From: Micromonospora zingiberis
Lineage (GTDB): Bacteria; Actinomycetota; Actinomycetes; Mycobacteriales; Micromonosporaceae
Direction of reading: 5' to 3'
DNA: 64,000 nucleotides
Assembly (NCBI RefSeq): GCF_004331455.1
Contig: NZ_SJJR01000013.1
Coordinates: 1 to 64,000, forward strand
This document shows, piece by piece, positions 26,851 to 35,145 of the stretch. Made by a program: the position numbers and the translations under genes. How positions within the stretch are numbered: position 1 is the first letter of the stretch; each line of letters begins with the position of its first letter. The notes below the pieces were generated by a model, which saw nothing but the letters and a program-made list of their open reading frames with translations, was not told where the DNA came from and did not search any database.

Positions 26851-26859
26851 GCCCTGAGG

Positions 26860-27156
26860 CTAGCGCTCCGGGCGCTCGTCGGGAGTACTGCTCGGGTTCG
26901 GCGCCGAGGGCTCCGACCCGTCACTCCCACCGGCGGCGGCGTACGCGACCGCTCCGATCAACAACAACACGATCACCCCGATCTTGGTGGTGACCACCTT
27001 GATCATCAACCAGGCGGCGCGACGAGCGCCCGGCACGGTCTTCTTGGCGGCCTGGTAGTCGTTCCAGCCCCGCCGCGCACGGGCGTACGACGACCCGACG
27101 CCACTTCCGATGATGAGCCCCACCAGCAGGAGGGCCGCGATGAGAGGACGCTCCAC
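26860..27156 (-). CDS. Small two-helix membrane protein
   Basis: 98 residues starting GTG 27156. The first hydrophobic helix is about residues 5-24 (LIAALLLVGLIIGSGVGSS), followed by a basic amphipathic stretch (ARARRGWNDYQAAKKTVPGA). A second helix is about 58-76 (IGVIVLLLIGAVAYAAAGG), and the tail is Pro/Ser-rich and acidic. I recognise no family. It sits directly upstream of arfB. The upstream 110 bases are AT-rich and contain the near-repeats GTAATCCGACAGTT and GTAATCGGACAGTC. Confidence 0.7.
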   Translation of the reverse strand: MERPLIAALLLVGLIIGSGVGSSYARARRGWNDYQAAKKTVPGARRAAWLMIKVVTTKIGVIVLLLIGAVAYAAAGGSDGSEPSAPNPSSTPDERPER

Positions 27157-27267
27157 CCACGCCAGTATCCATACTCAGCGTAATATTTCCATTCTCCGAT
27201 CATCCAGCGCCAGTAATCCGACAGTTCGCCCGTTCTCTACGTAATCGGACAGTCACTCTCCGCTACA

Positions 27268-28128
27268 TCAGCCGCCCTTGCCGATGATCGTGTCGGCGGT
27301 CTGCTGCACCTGCTCGATGGGAATGGCGAACCCGATGCCGATCGAACCGTTGCCGTCGATGGTGGCGATCGCGGTGTTCACCCCGACCACCTCGCCCCGG
27401 GCGTTGACCAGTGGTCCGCCCGAGTTACCCGGGTTGATCGAGGCGTCGGTCTGCACCGCACGGTGCTGGTTCCCACCGAGACGCACCTGACGGTCGAGCG
27501 CGCTGACGATGCCGGCGGTGACCGTGCCGGACAGCCCCAGCGGCGACCCGACGGCCAGCACCGGTTCACCGACCCGGGTCGACCCCGGCTTGGCCAGCGG
27601 CAGCGACGTCAGCCCGGCGGCGGCCGGCACCCTCAACACCGCGAGATCACTACCGGGTTCCCGGCCGACCACCTCCGCGGCGAACCGCCGGCCGTCCGGC
27701 AGTTCCACCGTCACCGGGCCACCACGCCCCTTGGCCAGGATGTGGTCGTTGGTGATGATGTGCTGCTCGGAGTCGACGGCGAAGCCGGAACCGCTGGCCG
27801 CCGCTCCGCCGGCCCCACCCACCAGCACCGAGACCACGCCGGGCACGGTCTTCTCGGCCGCGGTGACCAGTTCCGCCGGCACCGGCGCGGCCGACGCGGC
27901 GGCCGGACCGGGAGCACCGCGACTGGCCACCCAGCCGCCGGCCACCGCGCCCGAGCCGGTCGACAGCGCCATCACCGCCAACCCGGCCAGCAGTCGGCGG
28001 CGCCAACTCCACCCCGCCCCGTCGCGCGCCCCCACGGCTGCGCCCGCCCCGCCCCGCCCATCCGGGTCGAGATCCGGCGAGACGAACCAGGGCCCACGGG
28101 GCTCACCCAGTCCGGTCTGCACTGCCAT
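27268..28128 (-). CDS. HtrA/DegP-like S1C serine protease lacking a PDZ domain
   Basis: 286 residues: a cytoplasmic N-terminus of about 44, a transmembrane helix at about 45-64, and a trypsin-like protease domain outside the membrane. The catalytic triad is visible: His129 in NDHILAKG, Asp161 in GSDLAVLRV, Ser236 in INPGNSGGPLVN. The protein ends right after IPIEQVQQTADTII, where a PDZ domain usually begins, so it lacks PDZ. It lies 77 bases after the VWA gene and may belong to the moxR operon. A role in envelope protein quality control is inferred from the family. Confidence 0.9.
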   Translation of the reverse strand: MAVQTGLGEPRGPWFVSPDLDPDGRGGAGAAVGARDGAGWSWRRRLLAGLAVMALSTGSGAVAGGWVASRGAPGPAAASAAPVPAELVTAAEKTVPGVVSVLVGGAGGAAASGSGFAVDSEQHIITNDHILAKGRGGPVTVELPDGRRFAAEVVGREPGSDLAVLRVPAAAGLTSLPLAKPGSTRVGEPVLAVGSPLGLSGTVTAGIVSALDRQVRLGGNQHRAVQTDASINPGNSGGPLVNARGEVVGVNTAIATIDGNGSIGIGFAIPIEQVQQTADTIIGKGG

Positions 28129-28205
28129 CCGTACGCTCCTCCCATGTGCGGCCGCTGCTGCTGCGGGTCGGACCAGGCCTGGGCTGAGCCAGGCCGGTAG
28201 CGGGG

Positions 28206-29165
28206 TCAGGGCAGGCGGGAGAACCAGCGCATCGAGCCGAACGCCGCGCCCATCGCGAACACCAACCCGAGCCCGATGAACCGGGCCGAGACGTCCTGCC
28301 GTACGTTGCGCCAGCCCACCGAACTGCCGATGTCGTCGTAGACGGCGCGCAGCTCGTCGCTCGTACCGGCCTGGTGGAAGCCGCCCCCGGTCTCCTCGGC
28401 CACCGCCTGCAACGTCTCCCCGTCCACCGGCACCTGGATCGGCCGCCCGCCCCGGTCCACGAAGCCGTTCGGCGTACCGAACGAGATCGTGTGCACCGGC
28501 ACCTCGAAGGCGACCGCGTCCGCGGCGGCCTCCATCGGGTCCATGCCCGAGGTGTTCGCCCCGTCGGAGAGCACGATGATCCGGGCCGGCGGCGGTTGCG
28601 TGCTGGCCTGCGCGTCCAACGCCTTCACCGCACCCAGTGAGGTACTGATCGCCTCGCCGATCGCCGTGCCCTGCACCCCGGTGACCCCCTCCGCGAGGCG
28701 CTGGATCCCGTCGTGCAGCGCCTCCCGGTCGGTGCTCGGTGGCACCAGCACCGCCGCGCTACCGGCGAAGGCCACCAGCCCGACGTTGAACTCCCCGGGC
28801 AGGCCGTCGACGAACTGCCGGGCGGCGTGCTTGGCCGCACTGAGCCGATCCGGGTCGACGTCGGTGGCGAGCATCGAGGTGGACACGTCCACGGCGACCA
28901 TCACGGTGGCCCGTTCCCGTGGCACCCGGACCTCCGCCGTGGGCCGGGCGAAACCGACCACGAGCAGCGCCAGCATGGCCAGGAAGAGGCCGGCCGGCAG
29001 GTGCCGGCGCCAGGTCGGACGCTTGGGCGCCACCCGGTCGAGCAGCCGCAGATTGGTGAACCGGACGGCGTACCGGCTGCGCCGTCGCTGCGCCACCAGG
29101 TAGGCCACGGCCAGCGCGGCCACCCCGAGCAACAGCCAGAGCCGGACGGGCGACTGCCAGATCAT
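28206..29165 (-). CDS. VWA-domain membrane protein (BatA-like)
   Basis: 319 residues with transmembrane segments near 7-24 and 58-76, a von Willebrand A domain (about 85-275), and a C-terminal helix near 298-314. The MIDAS metal motif is MVAVDVSTSML, with the threonine loop in VQGTAIGEAI and DGANTSGMDP later. It overlaps the DUF58 gene by ATGA. MoxR-DUF58-VWA sets form chaperone-like complexes that mature or insert other proteins. The substrate here is unknown; the HtrA protease downstream hints at an envelope target. Confidence 0.92.
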   Translation of the reverse strand: MIWQSPVRLWLLLGVAALAVAYLVAQRRRSRYAVRFTNLRLLDRVAPKRPTWRRHLPAGLFLAMLALLVVGFARPTAEVRVPRERATVMVAVDVSTSMLATDVDPDRLSAAKHAARQFVDGLPGEFNVGLVAFAGSAAVLVPPSTDREALHDGIQRLAEGVTGVQGTAIGEAISTSLGAVKALDAQASTQPPPARIIVLSDGANTSGMDPMEAAADAVAFEVPVHTISFGTPNGFVDRGGRPIQVPVDGETLQAVAEETGGGFHQAGTSDELRAVYDDIGSSVGWRNVRQDVSARFIGLGLVFAMGAAFGSMRWFSRLP

Positions 29166-30178
29166 GCGGCACCTCCCCGCTGCGCGGCGGCCGGCGCCAG
29201 GGCCAGCCGACGCTGGGCGTGCACGTGCCGCACGATGTCGGTCGCCCAGTCCCGGTCGGTACGCAACGCCAGGTGGGTGGCGCCGGCTCGGCGCAGCGCC
29301 TGCCGAAGCTGGTCACGCTGGGCGGCGGCAGCCGCCGCGTACCGCTCGCGCAGGCCCGGGTCGCCGGTCCAGACCTCGCGGTGCTCGCCGGTCTCGGGAT
29401 CGGCGAGCGTGATCAGCCCGACGTCCGGCAGCTCCAGTTCACGCGGATCGACGACCTCCACCGCGAGCAGCTGATGCCGGGCGGCCAGCCGCCGCAGCGG
29501 ACGTTCCCAGGCAGCCGGTGACCGTGAATCGTCGGGCAGTCCGTCCAGGAAGTCCGAGACGACCATCACCAGACCTCGCCGGTTCGCCATCCGATGTACC
29601 GCCCCCAACGCCTCGGACAGGTCCACCTCGGCGGGCTTCGGCCCGACGCCCGGGTCGTGGCCACCCAGTCGGGGCGCCGCCAGCAACCCGCGCAGCAACC
29701 CGATCAGATGGCTCCGCCCGCCCCGGGCCGGCACCCGGTGCAGCCCGTACGGCGTGAGCACCTGCGCGCCGAGGCGGTTGCCCGGCCCGGCGGTGAGGAA
29801 GCCGATGGTGGCCACCGCCGCCACGGCCAGCTCGCGCTTGTCCAGCGCGGCGGTGCCGTACTCCATGCTGGGGCTGGCGTCGACCAGCAGCCAGGTGGTC
29901 AGCTCCCGGTCGGCGTCCACCTCACGAATGTGCGGAACGGTGGTACGTGCGGTCACCGACCAGTCCATCCGGCGTACCTCGTCCTCGCCGGGCCGGTATT
30001 CGCGGCTGCCGGCGGGTTCACTGCCCGGACCGGGCAGCAGACCGCGACGCTCGCCGTGCAGCAGTCCGTCCAGGCGCCGGGTGACGGTGAGTTCGAGCCG
30101 GCGCAGCCGCTGGTCGGGAGTGAGGTCGGTGAGCACCGGGTCCGCCGGTCCGGGCACCGGGACGCGACCGCGTCCCAT
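29162..30178 (-). CDS. DUF58 domain protein of the MoxR system
   Basis: A 338-residue cytoplasmic protein from ATG 30178, which overlaps the moxR stop (ATGA). The DUF58 core is REYRPGEDEVRRMDWSVTAR followed by HIREVDADRELTTWLLVDAS, a degenerate VWA-like strand. No transmembrane segment is seen. The preceding 350 residues of open frame are only the moxR shadow. Its middle position in moxR-DUF58-VWA, with both junctions overlapping, implies stoichiometric translation of a complex. Confidence 0.93.
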   Translation of the reverse strand: MGRGRVPVPGPADPVLTDLTPDQRLRRLELTVTRRLDGLLHGERRGLLPGPGSEPAGSREYRPGEDEVRRMDWSVTARTTVPHIREVDADRELTTWLLVDASPSMEYGTAALDKRELAVAAVATIGFLTAGPGNRLGAQVLTPYGLHRVPARGGRSHLIGLLRGLLAAPRLGGHDPGVGPKPAEVDLSEALGAVHRMANRRGLVMVVSDFLDGLPDDSRSPAAWERPLRRLAARHQLLAVEVVDPRELELPDVGLITLADPETGEHREVWTGDPGLRERYAAAAAAQRDQLRQALRRAGATHLALRTDRDWATDIVRHVHAQRRLALAPAAAQRGGAA

Positions 30179-31227
30179 CACGCGGCCGCCAGATCGGCGG
30201 CGTACTCCGGTTGACCGGTGGCCACCATCGGCGGCGGCACCACCTCGACCAGTCGGCGTACCACCGCCTCCGCGCTCACCCCGTCGGCGACCGCGTCGAA
30301 GGAGAGCACCAGCCGGTGTGCCAGCACACTCACGGCCAACTCCCGGACGTCGTCCGGCAGTACGTACTCCCGACCACGGAGCAGGGCCTGGGCCCGTGCG
30401 GCGGCGACCATCCCGAGCGTGGCACGCGGGCTGGCACCGTACGCGAGCAGTGGCGCGACCTCCGGCAGGCCGAACAGTGCCGGATCGCGGGTGGCCAGGA
30501 TGAGTCGGACCACGTACTCGGCGATGGCGTGGTGGACGAAGACCTGCGTGGCGCGGAGCTGGAGTTGCCGCAACCGGTCCGGCCGCAGCACCTGGTGGGC
30601 CCGGGGACGGTCGGCGCTCATCCGGTAGAGGATGGCCAGTTCGTCGGCGCCGTCCGGATAGTCGACGACGATCTTCATCAGGAAGCGGTCCCGCTGCGCC
30701 TCGGGCAGCTGGTAGACCCCTTCCGACTCGATGGGGTTCTGGGTGGCCAGCACGAGAAAGGGTTCCGGCACCGGATAGCTGCGCCCGCCGATCGAGACCT
30801 GCCGCTCGGCCATCGCCTCCAGCAGCGCCGACTGCACCTTCGCGGGCGCCCGGTTGATCTCGTCGGCCAACACCAGGTTGGCCATGATCGGACCGAGTTC
30901 GACGTCGAAGCTCTCCTTGGACGCCCGGTAGATGCGGGTACCGACGATGTCGGAGGGCACCAGGTCGGGGGTGAACTGGATCCGCGAGAAGGTGCCGCCC
31001 ACCACCGTCGCGAGGGTCTGCGCGGCCAGCGTCTTGGCCACCCCGGGAACGCCTTCCAGCAGGCAGTGACCGTCCGCGAGCAGCGCGGTGAGCAGTCGTT
31101 CGACGAGCCGATCCTGCCCGACGATCACCCGTCTGACCTCGTTGAGCGTCTGGTCCAACTCCGCCGCCGTCGCGTCCGGATCGGCCGGGCTGGGCAGGCT
31201 GGCCATGGTGTCCGAGATGTCCGTCAC
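30178..31227 (-). CDS. moxR: MoxR-family AAA+ ATPase
   Basis: 349 residues. Walker A GVPGVAKT at about 59-66, Walker B LVLADEINRAP with the downstream sensor LVLATQNPIESEGVY, and the arginine-finger region EAQRDRFLMKI, then the MoxR lid (YGASPRATLGMVAAARAQAL). First gene of a leftward operon with DUF58, VWA and probably the HtrA protease. MoxR proteins act as chaperones with VWA partners in metal insertion or envelope assembly. The start is GTG or ATG at 31227; a second Met at residue 8 is possible. Confidence 0.94.
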   Translation of the reverse strand: MTDISDTMASLPSPADPDATAAELDQTLNEVRRVIVGQDRLVERLLTALLADGHCLLEGVPGVAKTLAAQTLATVVGGTFSRIQFTPDLVPSDIVGTRIYRASKESFDVELGPIMANLVLADEINRAPAKVQSALLEAMAERQVSIGGRSYPVPEPFLVLATQNPIESEGVYQLPEAQRDRFLMKIVVDYPDGADELAILYRMSADRPRAHQVLRPDRLRQLQLRATQVFVHHAIAEYVVRLILATRDPALFGLPEVAPLLAYGASPRATLGMVAAARAQALLRGREYVLPDDVRELAVSVLAHRLVLSFDAVADGVSAEAVVRRLVEVVPPPMVATGQPEYAADLAAA

Positions 31228-31380
31228 GGTGCTTGCTTCCCGAGGCGGCCATCGGACAAACGTCGGAATTTCCGGCCCTCCGGCACCCAGACGGTACGGC
31301 GAGACCCGTTACGACCCGGACCGTACGCGAATACGCAGAGCCCGCCGGGCGGCGCCGGCGGGGGCATAACCGGGCAGGCG

Positions 31381-31419
31381 ACCGTCGCCGGCCCTCAGTC
31401 GTGCAGGGCCGGCGACGGT
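31381..31419 (-). terminator. Terminator after the secreted-protein gene
   Basis: A perfect 15-bp stem: ACCGTCGCCGGCCCT (31381-31395) with AGGGCCGGCGACGGT (31405-31419), loop CAGTCGTGC. It lies eight bases past the stop at 31427 on the minus strand, upstream of the moxR operon. Confidence 0.8.
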
Positions 31420-31426
31420 GGCGGGG

Positions 31427-31918
31427 TCAGCGGTGCACGACGAGATGGAATGGCCGATCGGCAGGACTGCCGGTGGAGTTGCGGGTCTGGATGAAGACCC
31501 CGTTCGAGGTCAACAGCCGAGGTGCCACCGAGATCTCGCCACCCGGCGGGATGCAGCACGAGTCCGGTCGACCGATCGTCGCGACCACGATGGCGCTGGT
31601 CACGTTGGAACCGAACTGCACCTCGTACTGCCCGACCCCGTACTTGATGACCAGGCCGTCACCCCGCGACTTGGTGCCGTTGGCGTTCACCACCGTGGCG
31701 TAGAAGCCCACCGCCTGGGTGCCGAGCGAATCACCCTTGGCCAGTGCGGCCCGGGCACTCTTCAACGAGGCGGCGGTGACCGCCGGCTGCTGGCCGCTGG
31801 CTGCGGTCTCGGCGACCCCGCCCGTGGGCTTGGCCGCAGCGATTCCACCGCCGGCGAGCGCCAGCGCTAGGGCTGCGATCGACACCGCAGCTGCCTTACG
31901 TCGGAAAAAACCGGTCAT
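31427..31918 (-). CDS. Secreted hypothetical protein
   Basis: 163 residues with a clear signal peptide (RRK then AAAVSIAALALALAGGGIAA, cleavage near residue 29). The mature part is beta-rich (QAVGFYATVVNANGTK, GQYEVQFGSNVTSAIVVATI) with a CC pair in RPDSCCIPPGG. I do not recognise the family. It is a monocistronic gene, with its own terminator downstream and a divergent AT-rich promoter region upstream. Similar short secreted proteins are common in actinomycetes. Confidence 0.75.
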   Translation of the reverse strand: MTGFFRRKAAAVSIAALALALAGGGIAAAKPTGGVAETAASGQQPAVTAASLKSARAALAKGDSLGTQAVGFYATVVNANGTKSRGDGLVIKYGVGQYEVQFGSNVTSAIVVATIGRPDSCCIPPGGEISVAPRLLTSNGVFIQTRNSTGSPADRPFHLVVHR

Positions 31919-32287
31919 AACAGATCTCCCTTGTGACCGTGGGAATGCGGCCGACCCCGCCCTGCGGGGGTCGGATGCTGCTTATTCAAGGCGGGCGACA
32001 ATGGGCGGCAGAACTCGATTGGGATCGCACCGCCAGGCGGCCACCATCGGTGGCTCACATAGGCCCTGAGCTGGGATTTCCGACTCCATATACGCCACCC
32101 GGCCAGCAGAAACGTAACACCGGAAAACGCCACAGGTCAACAGCAGAATTGACCTGTCGAGCAGGACAATAATTGTGAAAAGTGAAGCGCGAACCATTCA
32201 CGAAAACAACAGCCGAAGTTCGGTGGTCGCGTTTCCGCCGACCTGCCGAGCCGCTGCACACGCCAGCCGACCGCTAGCCTCCAGGCT
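31919..32287. promoter_or_regulatory. Divergent intergenic region with a paired-promoter inverted repeat
   Basis: 369 bases without a credible gene; the right half is AT-rich. The notable element is ACAGGTCAA (32132-32140), eight bases, then TTGACCTGT (32149-32157). Each arm contains a -35-like TTGACC pointing outward. Leftward, TTGACC is followed after 18 bases by TACGTT, a good -10 for the secreted-protein gene. Rightward the -10 is less clear (AATAAT/ATTGTG region near 32168-32177). Nothing else is recognised. Confidence 0.45.
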
Positions 32288-33280
32288 GTGCAGATCACCG
32301 TTGCCGGACGCTGTCGGGCCTCCCTCGTAGGCACCGCGGTCGGCTGGCTCGCCGTGGCACCAGGTGCTGCCTGGGCGCTCGCCCGGCTGGTGGGCCTGGA
32401 CCGCGGGCCGCTGGTGCAGGCGCTCGCGTTCACGCCGTACGCGGCGGTCGCAAGCCTGGTGCCGCTGCTGCTCGCGCTCGCCCTGCGGCGCCGGTGGCCG
32501 GCGGTGGTGGCGGCGGTGACCACCGCGACGCTGCTCGCGGTGGTGGCGCCCCGCGCGCTGCCCACGGCACAACCGGCGGTCGCCGGGCCGACGGTACGGT
32601 TGCTCACCGCCAACCTGCTGGCCGGCGCCGCCGACGCGGCGACGGTGGTCGAGGTGGTCCGCACCGAGGGTGTCGACGTGCTCGTCGTGCAGGAGTTCAC
32701 CCCGACGGCCGAGGCCGAACTCGACCGGCTCGGTCTCGACCAGCTGATGCCGTACCGGCAGCTCAACCCGGTGGTCGGCACGCCCGGTTCGGGGCTGTAC
32801 GCCCGGCATCCGATCAGTGCCGGCGGCATCCGGTCGCTGCGCGGCGCCTGGGGCTTCACCCAGGCGTACGCGACGGTGCGGGTGCCGGGCGCACCCGAGG
32901 TACGCGTCGAGTCGGCGCACCCGGCGGCACCGTACGCGGTGAACCAGGTGGGCTACTGGCGCGACGACCTGGCGGCCCAGCCACCGGCCACCCCCGACGG
33001 GCCCCTGAGCATCCTCGCCGGTGACTTCAACGCCACCCTCGACCACGGGCCACTGCGCGCCCTACTGCGCACCGGCTACGTCGACGCCGCGGCGGCGGTC
33101 GGCGCGGGGCTCGCCGGCACCTGGGGACCGTACGACGGTGACCTCATCCCGCCGGTCGTGATCGACCATGTGCTGGTCGACCGCCGCATCGCGGTACGCG
33201 ACCTGACCGTACGCCCGCTGCCCGGCAGCGACCACCGGATGCTCCTGGCCGAACTGCGGCTCCCCGCAACCGACAGCTAG
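32288..33280 (+). CDS. Membrane-anchored endonuclease/exonuclease/phosphatase family protein
   Basis: 330 residues from GTG 32288. Three hydrophobic helices fill about the first 100 residues (VGWLAVAPGAAWALARLVGL, AVASLVPLLLALAL, AVVAAVTTATLLAVVAP), then an EEP domain: VRLLTANLLAGAADAATVVE, VLVVQEFTPTAEAEL with the catalytic Glu, LAGDFNATLDHGPLR, and PGSDHRMLLAELRLP. The layout matches secreted EEP hydrolases of mycobacteria and streptomycetes, with the active site outside. The substrate is unknown. It is a second, shorter EEP membrane protein beside the one at 15456-17414. Confidence 0.87.
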   Translation: MQITVAGRCRASLVGTAVGWLAVAPGAAWALARLVGLDRGPLVQALAFTPYAAVASLVPLLLALALRRRWPAVVAAVTTATLLAVVAPRALPTAQPAVAGPTVRLLTANLLAGAADAATVVEVVRTEGVDVLVVQEFTPTAEAELDRLGLDQLMPYRQLNPVVGTPGSGLYARHPISAGGIRSLRGAWGFTQAYATVRVPGAPEVRVESAHPAAPYAVNQVGYWRDDLAAQPPATPDGPLSILAGDFNATLDHGPLRALLRTGYVDAAAAVGAGLAGTWGPYDGDLIPPVVIDHVLVDRRIAVRDLTVRPLPGSDHRMLLAELRLPATDS

Positions 33281-33303
33281 GCCCCGCTCCCCCGTGATTG
33301 GCC

Positions 33304-33356
33304 GTTAACAAGGGGCCCTTCCGCTACCGCAGGCGTTAACAAGGTGCCCTTCCTTA
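33304..33356. repeat. Interspersed GTTAAC/AAGGGGCCCTT repeat, copy 2 (complete)
   Basis: Two tandem units, GTTAACAAGGGGCCCTTCC (33304-33322) and GTTAACAAGGTGCCCTTCC (about 33336-33354), separated by gctaccgcaggc. The second unit runs into the TAA stop of cimA (33354-33356, TTA on this strand). Read in the cimA direction, the repeat starts at the stop codon. Confidence 0.85.
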
Positions 33357-34931
33357 CCGCCGGCCGAGGCCGTAGGTGAGGGCGTCGACCAGGGCGTGCC
33401 AGCTCGCCTCGACCACGTTGGGGTGCACGCCGACGGTGGTCCAGCCGTCACCACGACCGTTGGCGGTCTCGACCAGCACCCGGGTCACCGCGCCGGTGCC
33501 GTGGCTGCCCTCCAGGATGCGCACCTTGTAGTCGGCCAGCTCGAAGTCGCGCAGCTCCGGGTAGTGCCGGCCGAGGCCGACCCGCAGCGCCTCGTCGAGC
33601 GCGTTGACCGGGCCGTTGCCCTCCGCCGTGGCGATCACCCGCTCGCCGCCTACCCAGATCTTCACCGTCGCCTCGGAGATCACCGCCCCGTCCTCCCGGT
33701 GCTCGACCAGTACCCGGTACGACTCCAGGGTGAACGGCCGCACCGGCGCCGCGTCCGGCAGCTCGGAGCGGACCAGCAGCTCGAACGAGGCGTCGGCGGC
33801 CTCGAACGACCAGCCGCCGGCCTCCAGTTCCTTGACCCGGTTGGTGACCCGGGACAGCGTCTCCGGATGGCCGGCCAGATCCAGCCCCAGCTCGCGGCTC
33901 TTGAGCTCGATGCTGGCCCGGCCGGCCATCTCGGTGACCAGGATCCGCATGTCGTTGCCCACCACCTCGGGTTCGACGTGGTTGTAGAGCAGCGGATCCA
34001 CCTTGATCGCGCTCGCGTGCAGCCCCGCCTTGTGGGCGAAGGCGGCGGCCCCGGCGTACGCCTGGTGGGTGTCGGGGGCGATGTTGGCGATCTCGGCGAT
34101 GGCGTGGGAGACCCGCACCATCTGCTCCAGGCAGCCCTCCGGTAGGACCGGCAGCCCGAGCTTGAGCTGGAGGTTCGCGACGACCGCGAAGATGTCGGCG
34201 TTGCCCGGCCGCTCGCCGTACCCGTTGGCGGTGCCCTGCACGTGACGGACGCCGGCCTCCACGGCGGCGATGGTGTTGGCCACCGCGCAGGCGGTGTCGT
34301 TCTGCGCGTGCATGCCGAGCAGGTCCGCCGCGACGCCGATCCGGTCGGTGAGGTCGGCGATGGCGGCGGTCACCTGCGACGGCAGCATGCCGCCGTTGGT
34401 GTCGCAGAGCACGAACCGTTCGGCGCCGCCGGCCAGGGCGGTCTCCACCACCGACGCGGTGTACGCCGGGTCGTGGCGGTAGCCGTCGTAGAAGTGCTCG
34501 CCGTCGACGAAGACCCGACGCCCCTCGGCGACCAGGTGGGTCACCGTGTCGTGGATCATCGCCAGGTTCTCCTTGGCGGTGGTGCGCAGCGCCCGCTCGA
34601 CGTGTCGCAGGTCGGCCTTGGCGACCAGGGCGATCGCCGGGGTCTGCGCGTCCAGCAGCCCCCGCACCTGCGGGTCGTCGGCGGCCACCGCGCCCGCCCG
34701 GCGGGTCGCGCCGAAGGCGACCAGCACCGCGTGCCGCAGGTCGAGTTCGGTACGCGCCCGGCGGAAGAACTCCGTGTCCTTGGGCACCGCGCCCGGCCAC
34801 CCACCCTCGATGAACCCGACGCCGAACTCGTCGAGCAGCCGGGCCACGGCGAGCTTGTCGACCACCGAGTAGCTGAGCCCTTCGCGCTGGGCGCCGTCGC
34901 GCAGCGTGGTGTCGTAGACCTGGAACGTCAT
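33354..34931 (-). CDS. cimA: (R)-citramalate synthase
   Basis: 525 residues: a DRE-TIM barrel condensing acetyl-CoA with pyruvate to citramalate, the first step of threonine-independent isoleucine synthesis, plus a C-terminal LeuA-type allosteric domain. Landmarks: FQVYDTTLRDGAQREGLS at the start, FIEGGWPGAVPKDTEFF, GTANGYGERPGNADIF, and SYRVLVEHREDGAVISEATV in the regulatory domain. The metal-binding HxH motif of the family reads MHAQND here, so the second His is Gln. ATG 34931 is preferred. An attenuator with an Ile-rich leader peptide lies upstream. Confidence 0.9.
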   Translation of the reverse strand: MTFQVYDTTLRDGAQREGLSYSVVDKLAVARLLDEFGVGFIEGGWPGAVPKDTEFFRRARTELDLRHAVLVAFGATRRAGAVAADDPQVRGLLDAQTPAIALVAKADLRHVERALRTTAKENLAMIHDTVTHLVAEGRRVFVDGEHFYDGYRHDPAYTASVVETALAGGAERFVLCDTNGGMLPSQVTAAIADLTDRIGVAADLLGMHAQNDTACAVANTIAAVEAGVRHVQGTANGYGERPGNADIFAVVANLQLKLGLPVLPEGCLEQMVRVSHAIAEIANIAPDTHQAYAGAAAFAHKAGLHASAIKVDPLLYNHVEPEVVGNDMRILVTEMAGRASIELKSRELGLDLAGHPETLSRVTNRVKELEAGGWSFEAADASFELLVRSELPDAAPVRPFTLESYRVLVEHREDGAVISEATVKIWVGGERVIATAEGNGPVNALDEALRVGLGRHYPELRDFELADYKVRILEGSHGTGAVTRVLVETANGRGDGWTTVGVHPNVVEASWHALVDALTYGLGRR

Positions 34932-34965
34932 GGTGATCCCTTCATCAGGCACCGGCCGGCGCAAC

Positions 34966-34994
34966 AAAAAGACCCCCCGCGGCTGCGGGAGGTC
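34966..34994 (-). terminator. cimA transcription attenuator hairpin
   Basis: On the minus strand GACCTCCCGC, AGCC, GCGGGGGGTC then TTTTT: a 10-bp stem (one G-U) followed by five U, 30-35 bases before the cimA ATG. Upstream, two GCGCGC tracts (35020-35025 and 34996-35001 region) can form an alternative hairpin. With the leader ORF at 35025-35066 this makes a classical ribosome-mediated attenuator. Confidence 0.8.
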
Positions 34995-35024
34995 TGCGCG
35001 CTCGGCGGAGGGGAGGCCGGCGCG

Positions 35025-35066
35025 CTAGTTGCCAATAATGCGGGCGGTGCTGGTCACGCTCAGCAC
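35025..35066 (-). CDS. cimA leader peptide (attenuator ORF)
   Basis: Thirteen residues, VLSVTSTARIIGN, from GTG 35066 to TAG 35025; GTG 35057 would give ten. The two consecutive Ile codons are both ATT, a rare codon in this GC-rich genome, placed three codons before the stop and about 30 bases before the terminator hairpin. Isoleucine is the end product of the citramalate route, so ribosome stalling at ATT-ATT under Ile shortage would release attenuation. The mechanism is inferred from the layout. Confidence 0.7.
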   Translation of the reverse strand: MLSVTSTARIIGN

Positions 35067-35145
35067 TCTGCCACTCGACAGCGGTGTCTGGGAGGCGGAA
35101 TCCACATATCGGGACGGTGGCGTCGCTGGCCCGGCCTGCGGTGAC

